A DNA stretch of 64,000 bases from Methylophilales bacterium HTCC2181. Lineage in GTDB: Bacteria > Pseudomonadota > Gammaproteobacteria > Burkholderiales > Methylophilaceae. The DNA lies in NCBI GenBank assembly GCA_000168995.1, contig AAUX01000001.1, positions 806,001-870,000 of the forward strand. Reading direction: 5' to 3'. The first letter of the stretch is position 1. Every line of letters begins with the position of its first letter. Under the pieces are notes generated by a model that did not search any database, was not told the DNA's origin, and was given only the letters and a program-made list of their open reading frames with translations. The position numbers and the translations under genes are program-made. Shown one piece after another: positions 1-8,826 of this stretch.

Positions 1-251
1 TGTAACATAAGCTCACGACTCATCTCTTTTTTCCTACATCCATCTTCTAGATCGAAGATTAATGTATGTGCCTCTGTCGTATAGGCGTGTTTTTTCATAC
101 GCAAAGATGCCGCTTCTATACTTTCATAAACCCCAGAGGAAGGAGAGTATTTTACGGGAGGATAATAAAGCTGAATACCAGGCCATAAATCTCCTAGCAA
201 ATCGACATTTAGAGTGTTTATAGTGCTATTCAGAGCATCTTCTTTTTTCAT
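1..251 (-). CDS. CitE/HpcH-family CoA-ester lyase-like protein, N-terminal part (cut by window edge)
   Basis: The reading frame is open from an ATG at 251 to the window edge, about 83 codons. The ATG shares a base with the sdhE stop (TAATG), which points to translational coupling as the last visible gene of the gntR-maeB-sdh operon. The segment LIFDLEDGC near residue 65 matches the D-L-E-D loop of the citrate lyase beta / HpcH aldolase superfamily. The C-terminal metal-binding Glu and Asp lie outside the window, so the substrate cannot be judged. Many betaproteobacteria have gltA after sdhE; here the visible residues fit a lyase better than citrate synthase. It is the third CitE-type protein of this locus. 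Confidence 0.6.
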   Translation of the reverse strand, partial: MKKEDALNSTINTLNVDLLGDLWPGIQLYYPPVKYSPSSGVYESIEAASLRMKKHAYTTEAHTLIFDLEDGCRKKEMSRELML

Positions 252-517
252 TATCTTTTCCTGGACTGTTGAAGTGCGTTTGCATTAAAACTCTCTATTT
301 TTAAAACGATTTTTTTATGTGCTGCTAAGGGGTTAGTTTTTTTTTGCAGTATATCGAGCATAGTCATATCGTCTATCATTAAAAATTCGAGTAGCCTTTT
401 TTTATCATCTACACCCATCATAGAGGAGCCTTTATTAATAAATCCGGATAAAAACAAGTCGAGCTCCAGCAGCCCCCTTCTCGATCGATGCTTTATTTCT
501 TTATCAATGTTTGTCAT
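251..517 (-). CDS. sdhE: SdhE, FAD assembly factor for succinate dehydrogenase
   Basis: An 88-residue protein of the SdhE/DUF339 family, which promotes covalent FAD attachment to SdhA. The family's RGxxE motif is visible as RRGLLELD near residues 13-20, and the length is typical. Its start overlaps the end of sdhB by 14 bases and its stop overlaps the next gene by one base, so it is made with the SDH operon. It is a cytoplasmic assembly factor, not part of the mature complex. Confidence 0.9.
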   Translation of the reverse strand: MTNIDKEIKHRSRRGLLELDLFLSGFINKGSSMMGVDDKKRLLEFLMIDDMTMLDILQKKTNPLAAHKKIVLKIESFNANALQQSRKR

Positions 518-1253
518 GTTTTATAGTAAAAATTTTCTTAGTTTTTTTAGTGAATGTTGCCTTCTTTGCTTTAATTTGCATTTGCTTAATCCCTGTAATA
601 GCTTTTGATGGGTTTAGCCCTTTAGGACAAACATCAGCACAATTCATAATATTATGACATCGGTATAAACGATCAGGATCATCCAGATCAACTAAGCGCT
701 CTTCGCTGCCGTCATCTCTTGAATCAGCAAGGAATCGATAGGCCTGGAGTAATCCAGCAGGACCAACAAATTTATCAGGACTCCACCAGAATGATGGGCA
801 GGACGTAGTGCATGCCCCACACAAAATACACTCATAAAGGCCGTCCAATTTTTTTCTGTCTTCAGGGCTTTGTAATCTCTCTTTTTTGGGTGGATCCTCA
901 CTATTGATAAGAAAAGGTTTTACTGAATTGTATTGTTTAAAAAATTGATCCATATTGACAACCAGGTCACGAATTACTGGCAGACCAGGCATAGGTCTGA
1001 TAACTACCGGCTGTTTTAAATCACTTATTTTAGTAACACATGCCAGTCCGTTCTTTCCATTAATGTTCATTGAGTCAGATCCACATACCCCTTCTCTACA
1101 AGACATTCGCATAGACAAAGAATCATCAGTAGATTTAATTTTAATAAGCAGATCTAGTAACATGACATCCTTGTGAGTAACCTCGACATCGTAACTCTGC
1201 ATATAAGGTTTTTTATCTTTATCCGGATCAAATCGATAAATAGATATTTTCAT
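504..1253 (-). CDS. sdhB: Succinate dehydrogenase iron-sulfur subunit
   Basis: A 249-residue electron-transfer subunit of complex II, carrying electrons from SdhA FAD to quinone. The [2Fe-2S] ligands are C52, C57 and C72, with Asp at the third CREGVCGSD position, as in E. coli SdhB. The [4Fe-4S]/[3Fe-4S] Cys sets are C142/C145/C148 with C152, and C199/C205/C209. It follows sdhA after 9 bases and overlaps sdhE. All cluster ligands are present, so the subunit should be functional. In this locus it oxidises the succinate released by the methylcitrate cycle. Confidence 0.95.
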   Translation of the reverse strand: MKISIYRFDPDKDKKPYMQSYDVEVTHKDVMLLDLLIKIKSTDDSLSMRMSCREGVCGSDSMNINGKNGLACVTKISDLKQPVVIRPMPGLPVIRDLVVNMDQFFKQYNSVKPFLINSEDPPKKERLQSPEDRKKLDGLYECILCGACTTSCPSFWWSPDKFVGPAGLLQAYRFLADSRDDGSEERLVDLDDPDRLYRCHNIMNCADVCPKGLNPSKAITGIKQMQIKAKKATFTKKTKKIFTIKHDKH

Positions 1254-1262
1254 AGCTTTCTC

Positions 1263-3011
1263 CTAGTACACACGTTCTTTTAGTGGAAACGAGTCGACGG
1301 TTAGTGGATGTAAATTCACCGGTCGATATGTAATGCTCTTATCTAAGGGGTTGTAGACCGTGTGTTTTAACCATCCATCATCATCCCTCTTAGGATAGTC
1401 GGATCGCGAATGTGACCCCCTACTTTCTTTCCGATTGCTGGCGGAGATAATGGTAGCTTCTGCAACTTCAATGAGATTTTTAACTTCTAATGCTTCAATA
1501 CGCGCAGTATTAAATATTTTTGATGTATCACTTATTGAAAGATTATCCACACGTACTCTAAGGTCCTTGATCTTCTTAACGCCCTCCTCCATAAGCTCTG
1601 GAAATCGGAAAACACCGCAATGTTCCTGCATGACTTTTCTTATCTCATTGCCCACTGCGCGTGGGTCTTCTCCACTTTGTCCTTGCTCAAGAAGTGACAA
1701 CCTTTCAATGGTTATATCACTAGCATTGCTGGGGAGTTTTTTTAATGGGTTATTTTTGCATCGATTAATTACATCAATACCGGCCGCTCTTCCAAAAACA
1801 ATGAGGTCTAATAGTGAGTTAGACCCAAGGCGATTTGCACCGTGAACTGATACACAAGCACACTCACCAACTGCGTAAAATCCTTCAACCACATTCCCAT
1901 GGGTAGTGTCTCTTACTTGGCCGTTCATTGTTGTGGGTATACCACCCATCATATAATGCACAGTAGGGACTACTGGAATAGGATCTTTTACCGGATCGAC
2001 ATTAGCAAACTTGATGGAGGTTTCACGAATCCCTGGCAATTTTTCATCAATTAATTCTTCTCCCAGATGAGATAGCTCTAAATAAACTCCGTCTTTATTT
2101 TCTCCTATACCCCTGCCTTCTTTTACTTCAGTGGCAATAGCTCGTGAGACGACATCCCGACTTGCTAAATCTTTAACATTTGGAGCATATTTTTCCATAA
2201 ATCTTTCACCGAGCGCATTCACTAAATACCCACCCTCACCTCTTACGCCTTCGGTAATCAAGACTCCTGCATTTAATATACCGGTAGGATGAAATTGCCA
2301 AAACTCCATATCTTCCAAAGATATCCCTGCTCTCGCCGCCATACCCAAGCCATCACCTGTGTTGATATAGGCATTGGTGCTAGCCTCAAATATTCTTCCT
2401 GCACCACCGGTAGCGAATACCGTACTTTTGGCATGGAAAATTACCAACTCACCTGATTGCATTTCGATTGCAATAACACCCAGTACAGCCCCTTCCTCAT
2501 CACGAATTAGATCAAGGCACACCCACTCAATAAAGAATTCCGTATTAAGCTCGATATTTTTTTGATAAAGCGTATGAAGCATAGCGTGACCAGTTCGATC
2601 TGCAACTGAGCAAGTTCTTGAGATTGAAGATTCACCAAAGTTTTTAGTCATGCCACCAAAAGGCCTCTGATAAATTCGACCATCATCATTTCTATCGAAA
2701 GGCATACCCATATGTTCTAGTTCATAAATGGCTTCTGCTGCATTTTTACACATATACTCAATGGCATCTTGATCTCCTAAGTAGTCAGAACCTTTAATGG
2801 TGTCGTACATATGCCATATCCACTTATCTTCAGAAATATTTGCTAGTGCAGCGGCAATACCACCTTGCGCAGCAACAGTATGGGATCTAGTAGGAAAAAC
2901 TTTAGAAATGACTGCAACTTTCAGCCCATCATTTGCTAACTGCATGGAGGTTCTAAGCCCAGCCCCGCCACTGCCCACAATAATTGCATCAAAGGTGTAA
3001 CGCTTAATCAT
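1263..3011 (-). CDS. sdhA: Succinate dehydrogenase flavoprotein subunit
   Basis: Catalytic subunit, 582 residues from the ATG at 3011; the frame also opens at a TTG at 3023, but the ATG is preferred. The Rossmann FAD motif (VGSGGAG) lies near residues 12-18, followed by the SHTVAAQGG segment whose His covalently binds FAD. The substrate-site motif HPTG and the R-G-E-G-G segment are present in mid-protein. The start overlaps the sdhD stop by 8 bases. Length and motifs are those of proteobacterial SdhA. It oxidises succinate to fumarate at the inner face of the cytoplasmic membrane. Confidence 0.95.
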   Translation of the reverse strand: MIKRYTFDAIIVGSGGAGLRTSMQLANDGLKVAVISKVFPTRSHTVAAQGGIAAALANISEDKWIWHMYDTIKGSDYLGDQDAIEYMCKNAAEAIYELEHMGMPFDRNDDGRIYQRPFGGMTKNFGESSISRTCSVADRTGHAMLHTLYQKNIELNTEFFIEWVCLDLIRDEEGAVLGVIAIEMQSGELVIFHAKSTVFATGGAGRIFEASTNAYINTGDGLGMAARAGISLEDMEFWQFHPTGILNAGVLITEGVRGEGGYLVNALGERFMEKYAPNVKDLASRDVVSRAIATEVKEGRGIGENKDGVYLELSHLGEELIDEKLPGIRETSIKFANVDPVKDPIPVVPTVHYMMGGIPTTMNGQVRDTTHGNVVEGFYAVGECACVSVHGANRLGSNSLLDLIVFGRAAGIDVINRCKNNPLKKLPSNASDITIERLSLLEQGQSGEDPRAVGNEIRKVMQEHCGVFRFPELMEEGVKKIKDLRVRVDNLSISDTSKIFNTARIEALEVKNLIEVAEATIISASNRKESRGSHSRSDYPKRDDDGWLKHTVYNPLDKSITYRPVNLHPLTVDSFPLKERVY

Positions 3012-3360
3012 AGCTATATCCAATTAAAAAGTAGGTAAGGTAAATCAATTCAATAACCATGGTAATAAATAAGAATCCATTGATAGTGGTCCGGACTGCG
3101 ATGACTTTTATATAATCTTCAGTGATATGCAAAATTCCTATCCATGCATGGAAAAACATCAGAATGAAAAATACTAGAGTGGCATATTTGATAGTCCAAT
3201 GATCAAATAAGGAGGCCCATACATCAAAAGTTAAAGGTCTGTAGGTGGTTAAAATTAAAGCAAGGCTTATCATGTAAGTAGTCATAAATAATGCCGTAAA
3301 TCGCTGATATAACCACTGGGTCATGCCGCCAAACGGACTTTTTAGACTTTTGGCATTCAT
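3004..3360 (-). CDS. sdhD: Succinate dehydrogenase membrane anchor subunit D
   Basis: A 118-residue protein with three predicted membrane helices (about residues 22-40, 57-78 and 90-113). The [14 protein letters not shown] segment carries the haem-ligand His and the DY motif typical of SdhD. It starts 4 bases inside the sdhC end and ends inside the sdhA start. With SdhC it anchors the SdhAB dimer, binds haem b and forms the quinone site. Confidence 0.9.
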   Translation of the reverse strand: MNAKSLKSPFGGMTQWLYQRFTALFMTTYMISLALILTTYRPLTFDVWASLFDHWTIKYATLVFFILMFFHAWIGILHITEDYIKVIAVRTTINGFLFITMVIELIYLTYFLIGYSYD

Positions 3361-3728
3361 AATAAATAAATCACCAACAATGTGCCCATAACACTCGACA
3401 CTAAAACAGACTTACTGCTTAAACTTGCCACAATCAAATCATTTCCAATTTGCATGTCTAAAAGCAAATGCCTGAATCCAGCAATAAGATGATGGATGAA
3501 CCCCCAAACCATAAGATAAAGGATCAAGACAAGTGGAAATGAAAATAATTGCGAGATAGTTCGCTCGTAAAATGATACTGAGGTGAGCGAGTTACAAAAG
3601 GCGACGACCAGAAATGGCATAAAAATAAATAACACTGCCCCACTCATTCGATGAAGTATCGATACGAGTGCTGGCATAGGAAGCCTGATAGTAAAAAGAT
3701 TTAAATTTTTAGTAATTTTTTTAGGCAT
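3357..3728 (-). CDS. sdhC: Succinate dehydrogenase cytochrome b556 subunit
   Basis: A 123-residue membrane protein with three predicted helices. The SILHRMSGAVLF segment near residues 23-34 (the SdhC H-R-x-S/T-G signature) and the HHLIAGFRHLLLD segment with the haem-binding His are visible. Its ATG directly abuts the TAG stop of the malic enzyme gene, so it lies in one operon with the regulator and malic enzyme upstream. It forms the membrane anchor with SdhD. Confidence 0.92.
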   Translation of the reverse strand: MPKKITKNLNLFTIRLPMPALVSILHRMSGAVLFIFMPFLVVAFCNSLTSVSFYERTISQLFSFPLVLILYLMVWGFIHHLIAGFRHLLLDMQIGNDLIVASLSSKSVLVSSVMGTLLVIYLL

Positions 3729-4913
3729 CTAATACGCCTCCTTAACAGCCGTGGCTACCCACTCAATAAGTCGCGGATCGAAAGGCTTAGGGATAAGATA
3801 GTCGCGGCCAAATTCCATTGAATTGGTTTTGTAGGCATCTAAAACCGACGGTGGAACCGGTTCTTTAGCTAGCTTCGCTAAGGCAAATGACGCTGCCAGT
3901 AACATATCATTTGTTATTTCGGTAGCCTGTGCATCAAGCGCACCCCGAAACAAAAAGGGAAACCCTAAGACATTATTTACTTGGTTGGGGAAATCTGATC
4001 TTCCTGTTGCCATGACAATATCATCCCTAATTGCATGGGCCTTGGATGGAAGAATTTCTGGGTCTGGGTTGGCAAGGGCAAAAATAATTGGATTCTTTGC
4101 CATTAGCTTAACGTGGTCTTCATCCAGTAAGTTGGCCCCTGATACCCCAATAAACACATCCGAATTTTCCATGGCATCAGACAATAATCTACCTTTAGTT
4201 TCAACTGCAAGATCTTGATTATATTGATTTAAATCTTTTCTATTTGTGTGTAAAACCCCTTTCCTATCAACCATGGTAATATGCTTTGCCCCCATAAGCT
4301 TCAACAGCCTTGCACAAGAGCAACCTGCTGCACCAGCCCCTAAAAAGACGATCCGGACTTCATGGATATTTTTATGCTGTATTTCCATGGCATTTGTTAG
4401 TGCCGCAGCAACAATTACGGCTGTTCCGTGTTGATCATCATGAAAGACTGGGATACTTAAACGCTTTTTTAACTCATTTTCAATATAAAAACAGTTAGGA
4501 GCGGCTATGTCTTCTAAATTAATTCCTCCGAATGTTGGGGCAATGTTGACCACGGTTTGAATAAATTCGTCCGGATCATCACAGTCAATCTCAATGTCAT
4601 ACACATCGATGCCTGCAAATTTTTTAAACAACACGGCTTTTCCTTCCATAACTGGCTTAGAGGCTAATGCCCCCACATTACCCAACCCTAAAACAGCGCT
4701 GCCGTTTGAAATAACGGCAACCAAATTACCTTTATTGGTGTAGCGGTAGGCATTAATGGGGTTGTCGGCAATCTCCATAACCGGCACAGCGACCCCAGGG
4801 CTATAAGCTAATGACAGGTCATCAGCTGTATCGCATGCCTTTGATGACTCTACGCTGAGCTTACCAGGCCTTGGAAACTCATGATAATCCAATGCTTTTT
4901 TCTTAATGTCCAT
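3729..4913 (-). CDS. maeB: NADP-type malic enzyme, short form without PTA domain
   Basis: Oxidative decarboxylation of malate to pyruvate and CO2. The 394-residue protein has the malic-enzyme N-domain (YSPGVAVP near 37; the KA/VLFKKFAGID catalytic region near 93-103; DDQHGTA near 160) and a C-terminal NAD(P) Rossmann fold (GAGAAG near 193). MaeB proteins of E. coli type are about 750 residues because of a phosphotransacetylase-like C-terminal domain; that domain is absent here. The ATG at 4913 overlaps the gntR stop (TGATG). Next to SDH, it would turn fumarate-derived malate into pyruvate. Confidence 0.85.
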   Translation of the reverse strand: MDIKKKALDYHEFPRPGKLSVESSKACDTADDLSLAYSPGVAVPVMEIADNPINAYRYTNKGNLVAVISNGSAVLGLGNVGALASKPVMEGKAVLFKKFAGIDVYDIEIDCDDPDEFIQTVVNIAPTFGGINLEDIAAPNCFYIENELKKRLSIPVFHDDQHGTAVIVAAALTNAMEIQHKNIHEVRIVFLGAGAAGCSCARLLKLMGAKHITMVDRKGVLHTNRKDLNQYNQDLAVETKGRLLSDAMENSDVFIGVSGANLLDEDHVKLMAKNPIIFALANPDPEILPSKAHAIRDDIVMATGRSDFPNQVNNVLGFPFLFRGALDAQATEITNDMLLAASFALAKLAKEPVPPSVLDAYKTNSMEFGRDYLIPKPFDPRLIEWVATAVKEAY

Positions 4914-5620
4914 CACTCTAACTCAGTTGCGTAATGATGATTTTCAGTGAGGCAAAGACCTAGTCGCCATTCAATAGCCTTATTGTCATAAGTAAATGAC
5001 GTACGTTCCACGCTCAATATAGGTGAATCTAGTGAGACCCCTAGCAATTCTGCAGCTTCCGCACTTGCTGTTACTGCTCTAATCTTCTCTTTAGCATGAA
5101 GCATTTGTATGCCAAAGTCGGTTTCGTACATACGATACATAGAGCCTTTTTTTTCGATGACTTTTTCTGGGGTTAGTCCACGAAAAGAAGCAGCAGGCAC
5201 TTTGATCAAATCCAATATTAATGGTTTTTCGTTAAATGTTAGAACGCGTTTAATAGAAACCACGGTTGAGGCATTATTAATACCGAGTATTTTAGCTAGC
5301 CCATTGCTAGCTTTCTCTTTTTCAAAAGTGATCAGCTTGTTATCAAGCTTTTCTTTGTCCCCTAGGCTGGATGTAAGCCTAAGAAAACGAAGTTGATTAT
5401 GTTCTTCATTATGGCTAGCAACAAACGTTCCCTTACCTTGCCTTCGTATTAATATTTTTTCTGCTGCCAGCTCGTCTATTGCTTTCCTTACCGTACCTTG
5501 GCTAACATTATAAGACTGGGCTAATTCAATTTCACTGGGAATAGAATGCCCAGGATGCCATAAGCCTCCAACCAAGCTCTCAGTAATTCTTTTTTTAATT
5601 TGTATGTATAACGGATTCAT
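4913..5620 (-). CDS. GntR-family (HutC/UTRA type) transcriptional regulator
   Basis: A 235-residue regulator. It has an N-terminal winged helix-turn-helix (about residues 5-68; IPSEIELAQ, VSQGTVRKAID, RRQGKGTFV) and a C-terminal UTRA ligand-binding domain of the HutC subfamily. A strong ribosome site (AAAGGAGAA) precedes the ATG at 5620. It is the first gene of the leftward operon and diverges from the CitE-mch-prp operon, so it most likely controls both arms through the two palindromes in the 276-base spacer, and itself. The effector is unknown; a methylcitrate-cycle or TCA intermediate is a reasonable guess. Confidence 0.88.
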   Translation of the reverse strand: MNPLYIQIKKRITESLVGGLWHPGHSIPSEIELAQSYNVSQGTVRKAIDELAAEKILIRRQGKGTFVASHNEEHNQLRFLRLTSSLGDKEKLDNKLITFEKEKASNGLAKILGINNASTVVSIKRVLTFNEKPLILDLIKVPAASFRGLTPEKVIEKKGSMYRMYETDFGIQMLHAKEKIRAVTASAEAAELLGVSLDSPILSVERTSFTYDNKAIEWRLGLCLTENHHYATELE

Positions 5621-5668
5621 TCAACCCATTCTCCTTTAAAAAGATAAACCATTTATTAACTCTTCTAT

Positions 5669-5697
5669 ATCTTATATAAGAGTTAAAAATAAATCAA
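5669..5697 (-). promoter_or_regulatory. Predicted sigma70 promoter for gntR-maeB-sdh operon
   Basis: On the minus strand, TTGATT (5697-5692) and TAAGAT (5674-5669) are separated by 17 bases. The -10 and part of the spacer are covered by the palindrome at 5670-5681, the expected layout for autorepression. Read by eye against the consensus. Confidence 0.5.
5670..5681. promoter_or_regulatory. Candidate GntR operator, site 1
   Basis: Perfect 12-base palindrome TCTTATATAAGA, followed by GT. Site 2 read on the other strand matches at 14 of 15 flanking positions (ATCTTATATAAGAGT versus GTCTTATATAAGAGT). It overlaps the predicted -10 of the leftward operon. Confidence 0.65.
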
Positions 5698-5802
5698 CAC
5701 CTTTTTTTATATTATTATTGATGTTAATTAAATTATTAAGTTACTGTTATTTATGAATTTATTTATAATATTTATTTATTTTTACACTGTTTTATTTTTT
5801 AC

Positions 5803-5814
5803 TCTTATATAAGA
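5803..5814. promoter_or_regulatory. Candidate GntR operator, site 2
   Basis: Second copy of the TCTTATATAAGA palindrome, 133 bases from site 1 in opposite orientation of the flanks. It ends 13 bases before the -35 hexamer of the rightward promoter. A position upstream of -35 could serve activation or looping with site 1. Confidence 0.65.
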
Positions 5815-5827
5815 CTTAATAAATTAA

Positions 5828-5857
5828 TTGACATATATTTACTATATGAATTAGAAT
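5828..5857 (+). promoter_or_regulatory. Predicted sigma70 promoter for CitE-mch-prp operon
   Basis: TTGACA at 5828-5833 (perfect -35) and TAGAAT at 5852-5857 (one mismatch to TATAAT), spacing 18. Transcription would start near 5864, about 33 bases before the first ATG. Confidence 0.6.
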
Positions 5858-5896
5858 CTAGGTTAATTAAAACTTTATTCAATAAAAATTATAAAA

Positions 5897-6778
5897 ATGA
5901 CCAAATTAAATACATTACGACCCAGACGTTCGATGCTGTATGTCCCAGGGTGTAATAGACGCTATCTCGAAAAAGCGAAACACCTTAGGGTTGATTCAGT
6001 TATTCTAGACCTTGGAGACCCTATTCTTTTGGAAGCCAAAGAACAGTCACGTACAAACGTAGTTGAGTTTCTTTCGGCTAAGGGCTATGGAAAGAAAGAA
6101 GTGGTTGTCCGTGTAAATGATTTGGACTCTCCATGGGGAAGAGATGATATCAAAGCTGTAGCTGGACTTCAGCCCGACGCCGTCTTATTTCCCAATATTG
6201 AATCGAAAGCCGATGTCATCGAAGCCATCACTGAGCTTGATAAAGCCGGCGGTAGTGAAGTTCCAGTAATGGTGATGATTGAAAGCCCTTTGGCAGTTTT
6301 GCATGCAGAAGAGATTGCAAGCGCCTCAGAAAGAATAGTCTGTATTGTTATGGCAACCTCAGACCTTTTATCACAAATGGCAGCTAGAGTAACCCATGAG
6401 CGCACAGCGCTTCTAACGTCGTTATCACTCGTAATCTTGGCAGCGAGGGCCTATAACCGCGGTGTGGTTGACGGTATACATAGCAAATTAAATGATACTA
6501 ATGCGTTTGAATATGCTTGTCGTATGGGAAGGGATATGGGTTTTGATGGTAAATCGTTAGTGCATCCCGATCAGCTCCCTTATGCAAACGATGCTTACAC
6601 CCCAAAAAACTCTGAAATTGGCCATGCGGAAGAAGTTATCAAGGGGCTCAAAGAGGCTAATGCATCAGGAAGGGGAACGGTTGTTGTTAACGAACGGCTA
6701 ATTGAACATCATCATGTTAACGCGGCAAAAAGACTGCTTATGTTAAGAGATGCTATTGTGGAGCTTGAAAATGAGTAA
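5897..6778 (+). CDS. CitE/malyl-CoA lyase-like protein (HpcH/HpaI superfamily)
   Basis: A 293-residue TIM-barrel lyase of the CitE/Mcl superfamily. Such enzymes cleave or hydrolyse malyl-CoA, beta-methylmalyl-CoA or citramalyl-CoA. RSMLYVPGCN at the N-terminus, VMIESPLA (metal-ligand Glu) and ATSDL (metal-ligand Asp region) are visible. The usual DLED loop reads DLGDP here, with Gly for Glu, which may alter activity. Its stop overlaps the next gene, a mesaconyl-CoA hydratase, which suggests beta-methylmalyl-CoA as substrate (to glyoxylate and propionyl-CoA). A malyl-CoA thioesterase or citramalyl-CoA lyase cannot be excluded. No clear Shine-Dalgarno site precedes the ATG. Confidence 0.75.
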   Translation: MTKLNTLRPRRSMLYVPGCNRRYLEKAKHLRVDSVILDLGDPILLEAKEQSRTNVVEFLSAKGYGKKEVVVRVNDLDSPWGRDDIKAVAGLQPDAVLFPNIESKADVIEAITELDKAGGSEVPVMVMIESPLAVLHAEEIASASERIVCIVMATSDLLSQMAARVTHERTALLTSLSLVILAARAYNRGVVDGIHSKLNDTNAFEYACRMGRDMGFDGKSLVHPDQLPYANDAYTPKNSEIGHAEEVIKGLKEANASGRGTVVVNERLIEHHHVNAAKRLLMLRDAIVELENE

Positions 6779-7826
6779 AAGTAATTACTTGGAAGACTTT
6801 GCTGTTGGGCAAAAAATTGTCCATGCCATACCAAGAACGATTAGTGAGGGAGATGCCTCACTATATATTGCGCTTACCGGGGATAGAAGGCCATTATTTT
6901 GCTCTGAGACTTTCGCCTCGCATCTAGGTTATAAAGAAATTCCAATCAATGATATGTTAGTTTTTCATATAGCATTTGGAAGAACTGTCCAGGATATTTC
7001 ACTTAATGCCATCGCTAATTTAGGTTACGCTGACGTGAGGTTTACAAGCTCGGTCTTTTTGGGGGACACCCTCAGAAGCGAATCAACCGTAATAGGAATA
7101 AAAGAAAATTCAAATAAAAAAAATGGGATTGTATATGTGTACTCAAGTGTCTACAACCAACATAACGAGCAAGTTCTGTCATGGCAGCGATGGGTTATGC
7201 TTCCAAAAAAAAATAACGAAGCGCTTGTTCCCACGACCCATATACCTGAGATAAAAGACCATGTTGATCCTAAAAATATATCCATTCCCAGCTACCTAAA
7301 TGCTAGAAACTTTGATATTGCTTCAACTGGTTCAGATAAGTTATGGGGAGATTATCTTGTAGGGCAAACCATTGATCATAGCCATGGGTTAACTGTGGAT
7401 GAAACAGCGCACACCATGGCCACACATCTCTATCAAAATAATGCTCGCCTTCATTTTGACGAACATTTAATGGAGAAAACAGCCTTTAAAAAACGTTTGG
7501 TATACGGCGGGCATATCATTTCCTTGTGTCATGCCATAAACTTTCAAGGCATGGAGAATGCACTCAATATTGTTGCTATTAATAGTGGAGTGCACAGCAA
7601 CCCTACTTTTGCCGGAGATACTATCTATGCGAAAACCGTTGTTTTGGAAAAGCATAAAGTTGAGGGAAGGTCAGATCTCGGCTTATTAAGGCTTCGTCTG
7701 ATTGGAATAAAAAATCTAGAGCCCTCCTCTCTTCATTCAATAATGCAAGAAGATGCTCCTAAGATTTACCACAAGAATGTGGTGCTTGATATCGACTATA
7801 CCGTAACAATACCCAGAGGAAATTAA
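6771..7826 (+). CDS. mch: Mesaconyl-CoA hydratase-like protein (double MaoC hotdog)
   Basis: Starting at the ATG at 6771, which overlaps the upstream stop (ATGAGTAA), the protein has 351 residues. It has two MaoC-like hotdog repeats (about 5-150 and 175-350). Segments such as HAIPRTISEGD, NLGYADVRF, KENSNKKNG, LYQNNARLHF and YGGHIISL resemble, from memory, Rhodobacter mesaconyl-CoA hydratase (about 343 residues). That enzyme interconverts mesaconyl-CoA and beta-methylmalyl-CoA in the ethylmalonyl-CoA pathway. No crotonyl-CoA carboxylase/reductase or methylsuccinyl-CoA dehydrogenase is nearby, so the source of mesaconyl-CoA is open. An itaconyl-CoA hydratase role is less likely given the double-domain length. 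Confidence 0.75.
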   Translation: MSKSNYLEDFAVGQKIVHAIPRTISEGDASLYIALTGDRRPLFCSETFASHLGYKEIPINDMLVFHIAFGRTVQDISLNAIANLGYADVRFTSSVFLGDTLRSESTVIGIKENSNKKNGIVYVYSSVYNQHNEQVLSWQRWVMLPKKNNEALVPTTHIPEIKDHVDPKNISIPSYLNARNFDIASTGSDKLWGDYLVGQTIDHSHGLTVDETAHTMATHLYQNNARLHFDEHLMEKTAFKKRLVYGGHIISLCHAINFQGMENALNIVAINSGVHSNPTFAGDTIYAKTVVLEKHKVEGRSDLGLLRLRLIGIKNLEPSSLHSIMQEDAPKIYHKNVVLDIDYTVTIPRGN

Positions 7827-7827
7827 T

Positions 7828-8826
7828 ATGAATCTAGTCCATCCAAACGACGCATTATTTCAAGGAGAAAAACCTTTTCCAGTCATTCCTGCTTGTGAAC
7901 ATTTTGCAGGAAGCGAAAAATTGATCACCAAGGCATTGAGCTTTCAAGATGATCTGGGGCCAATTTTTGACATCACATGTGACTGCGAAGATGGGGCTGC
8001 AGCAGGCCAGGAAAAAGATCATGCGGAAATGATTGTTCGCGTATTAAGTTCCGATCTAAACAAATATAAAATGGCTGGAGTGCGTATTCATGACTACACC
8101 CATCCCTCTTGGAAGGCAGATGTAGATATTATCGTTAAAGGTATAGGCTCCTTTGTTAGCTATATAACGATTCCTAAATCTACCGATGTAGAACAAGTAG
8201 AAGAAATGGTGACGTACATAAAAAAACAAGCGGTTTTTTATGGGGTAAATCGAATAATACCAATTCATGTGCTTATCGAAACTCATGGCGCCCTCAAGGA
8301 TGTCCATAAGATTGCCGCCATTGAATGGATTCAAGTTCTCGATTTTGGCCTTATGGATTTTGTTAGCGGCCACCATGGCGCAATACCAGCAAGTGCTATG
8401 AGAAGTCCTGGTCAATTCGATCATCACTTGTTATCAAGAGCCAAAGCTGAGTTAGTTGCTGCAGCAATAGGTCACGGCATTGTTCCAGCACATAACGTTA
8501 CTCTCGATTTAAAGAATACTGAAACCACTCATGGTGATGCTAAAAGAGCAAGAAATGAGTTTGGTTTTATGAGAATGTGGAGCATTTATCCAACACAAAT
8601 TACAGCCATCGTTGATGCAATGAAACCTGATTTTAGTGAAGTATTAGATGGGGCACAAATACTCTTACAGGCTCAAAAAGCCAACTGGGGGCCAATTCAA
8701 TATGACGGTGAGTTACATGACAGAGCAACTTATCGCTATTTTTGGGAAATTCTTCAGGCGGCTAAATTATCTGGGATGGATTTACCTAAAGAAATTGATG
8801 ATACTTTTTTTGAGCCGGTGTCATGA
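7828..8826 (+). CDS. HpcH/HpaI aldolase / citrate lyase family protein, 332 residues
   Basis: Second CitE-superfamily member of the operon, of a longer type often found near aconitase, malate dehydrogenase or methylcitrate genes in betaproteobacteria. The CDCEDGAA loop, LIETHGAL (Glu ligand) and [14 protein letters not shown] are visible, with all acidic ligands intact, unlike the first member. Only one base separates it from mch, and its stop overlaps the prpB start. The substrate is not established; a malyl-CoA, methylmalyl-CoA or citryl/methylcitryl-CoA type ester is plausible. The [11 protein letters not shown] start is supported by the upstream GAGGAA. Confidence 0.75.
   Translation: MNLVHPNDALFQGEKPFPVIPACEHFAGSEKLITKALSFQDDLGPIFDITCDCEDGAAAGQEKDHAEMIVRVLSSDLNKYKMAGVRIHDYTHPSWKADVDIIVKGIGSFVSYITIPKSTDVEQVEEMVTYIKKQAVFYGVNRIIPIHVLIETHGALKDVHKIAAIEWIQVLDFGLMDFVSGHHGAIPASAMRSPGQFDHHLLSRAKAELVAAAIGHGIVPAHNVTLDLKNTETTHGDAKRARNEFGFMRMWSIYPTQITAIVDAMKPDFSEVLDGAQILLQAQKANWGPIQYDGELHDRATYRYFWEILQAAKLSGMDLPKEIDDTFFEPVS

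Noticed and set aside
504-1253. Asp at the third Cys position of the SdhB [2Fe-2S] motif as a defect
   Set aside because: E. coli SdhB has the same CREGVCGSD arrangement and is functional.
8056-8427. 123-codon minus-strand frame
   Set aside because: Antisense shadow of the HpcH-like gene; no family features and no ribosome site.
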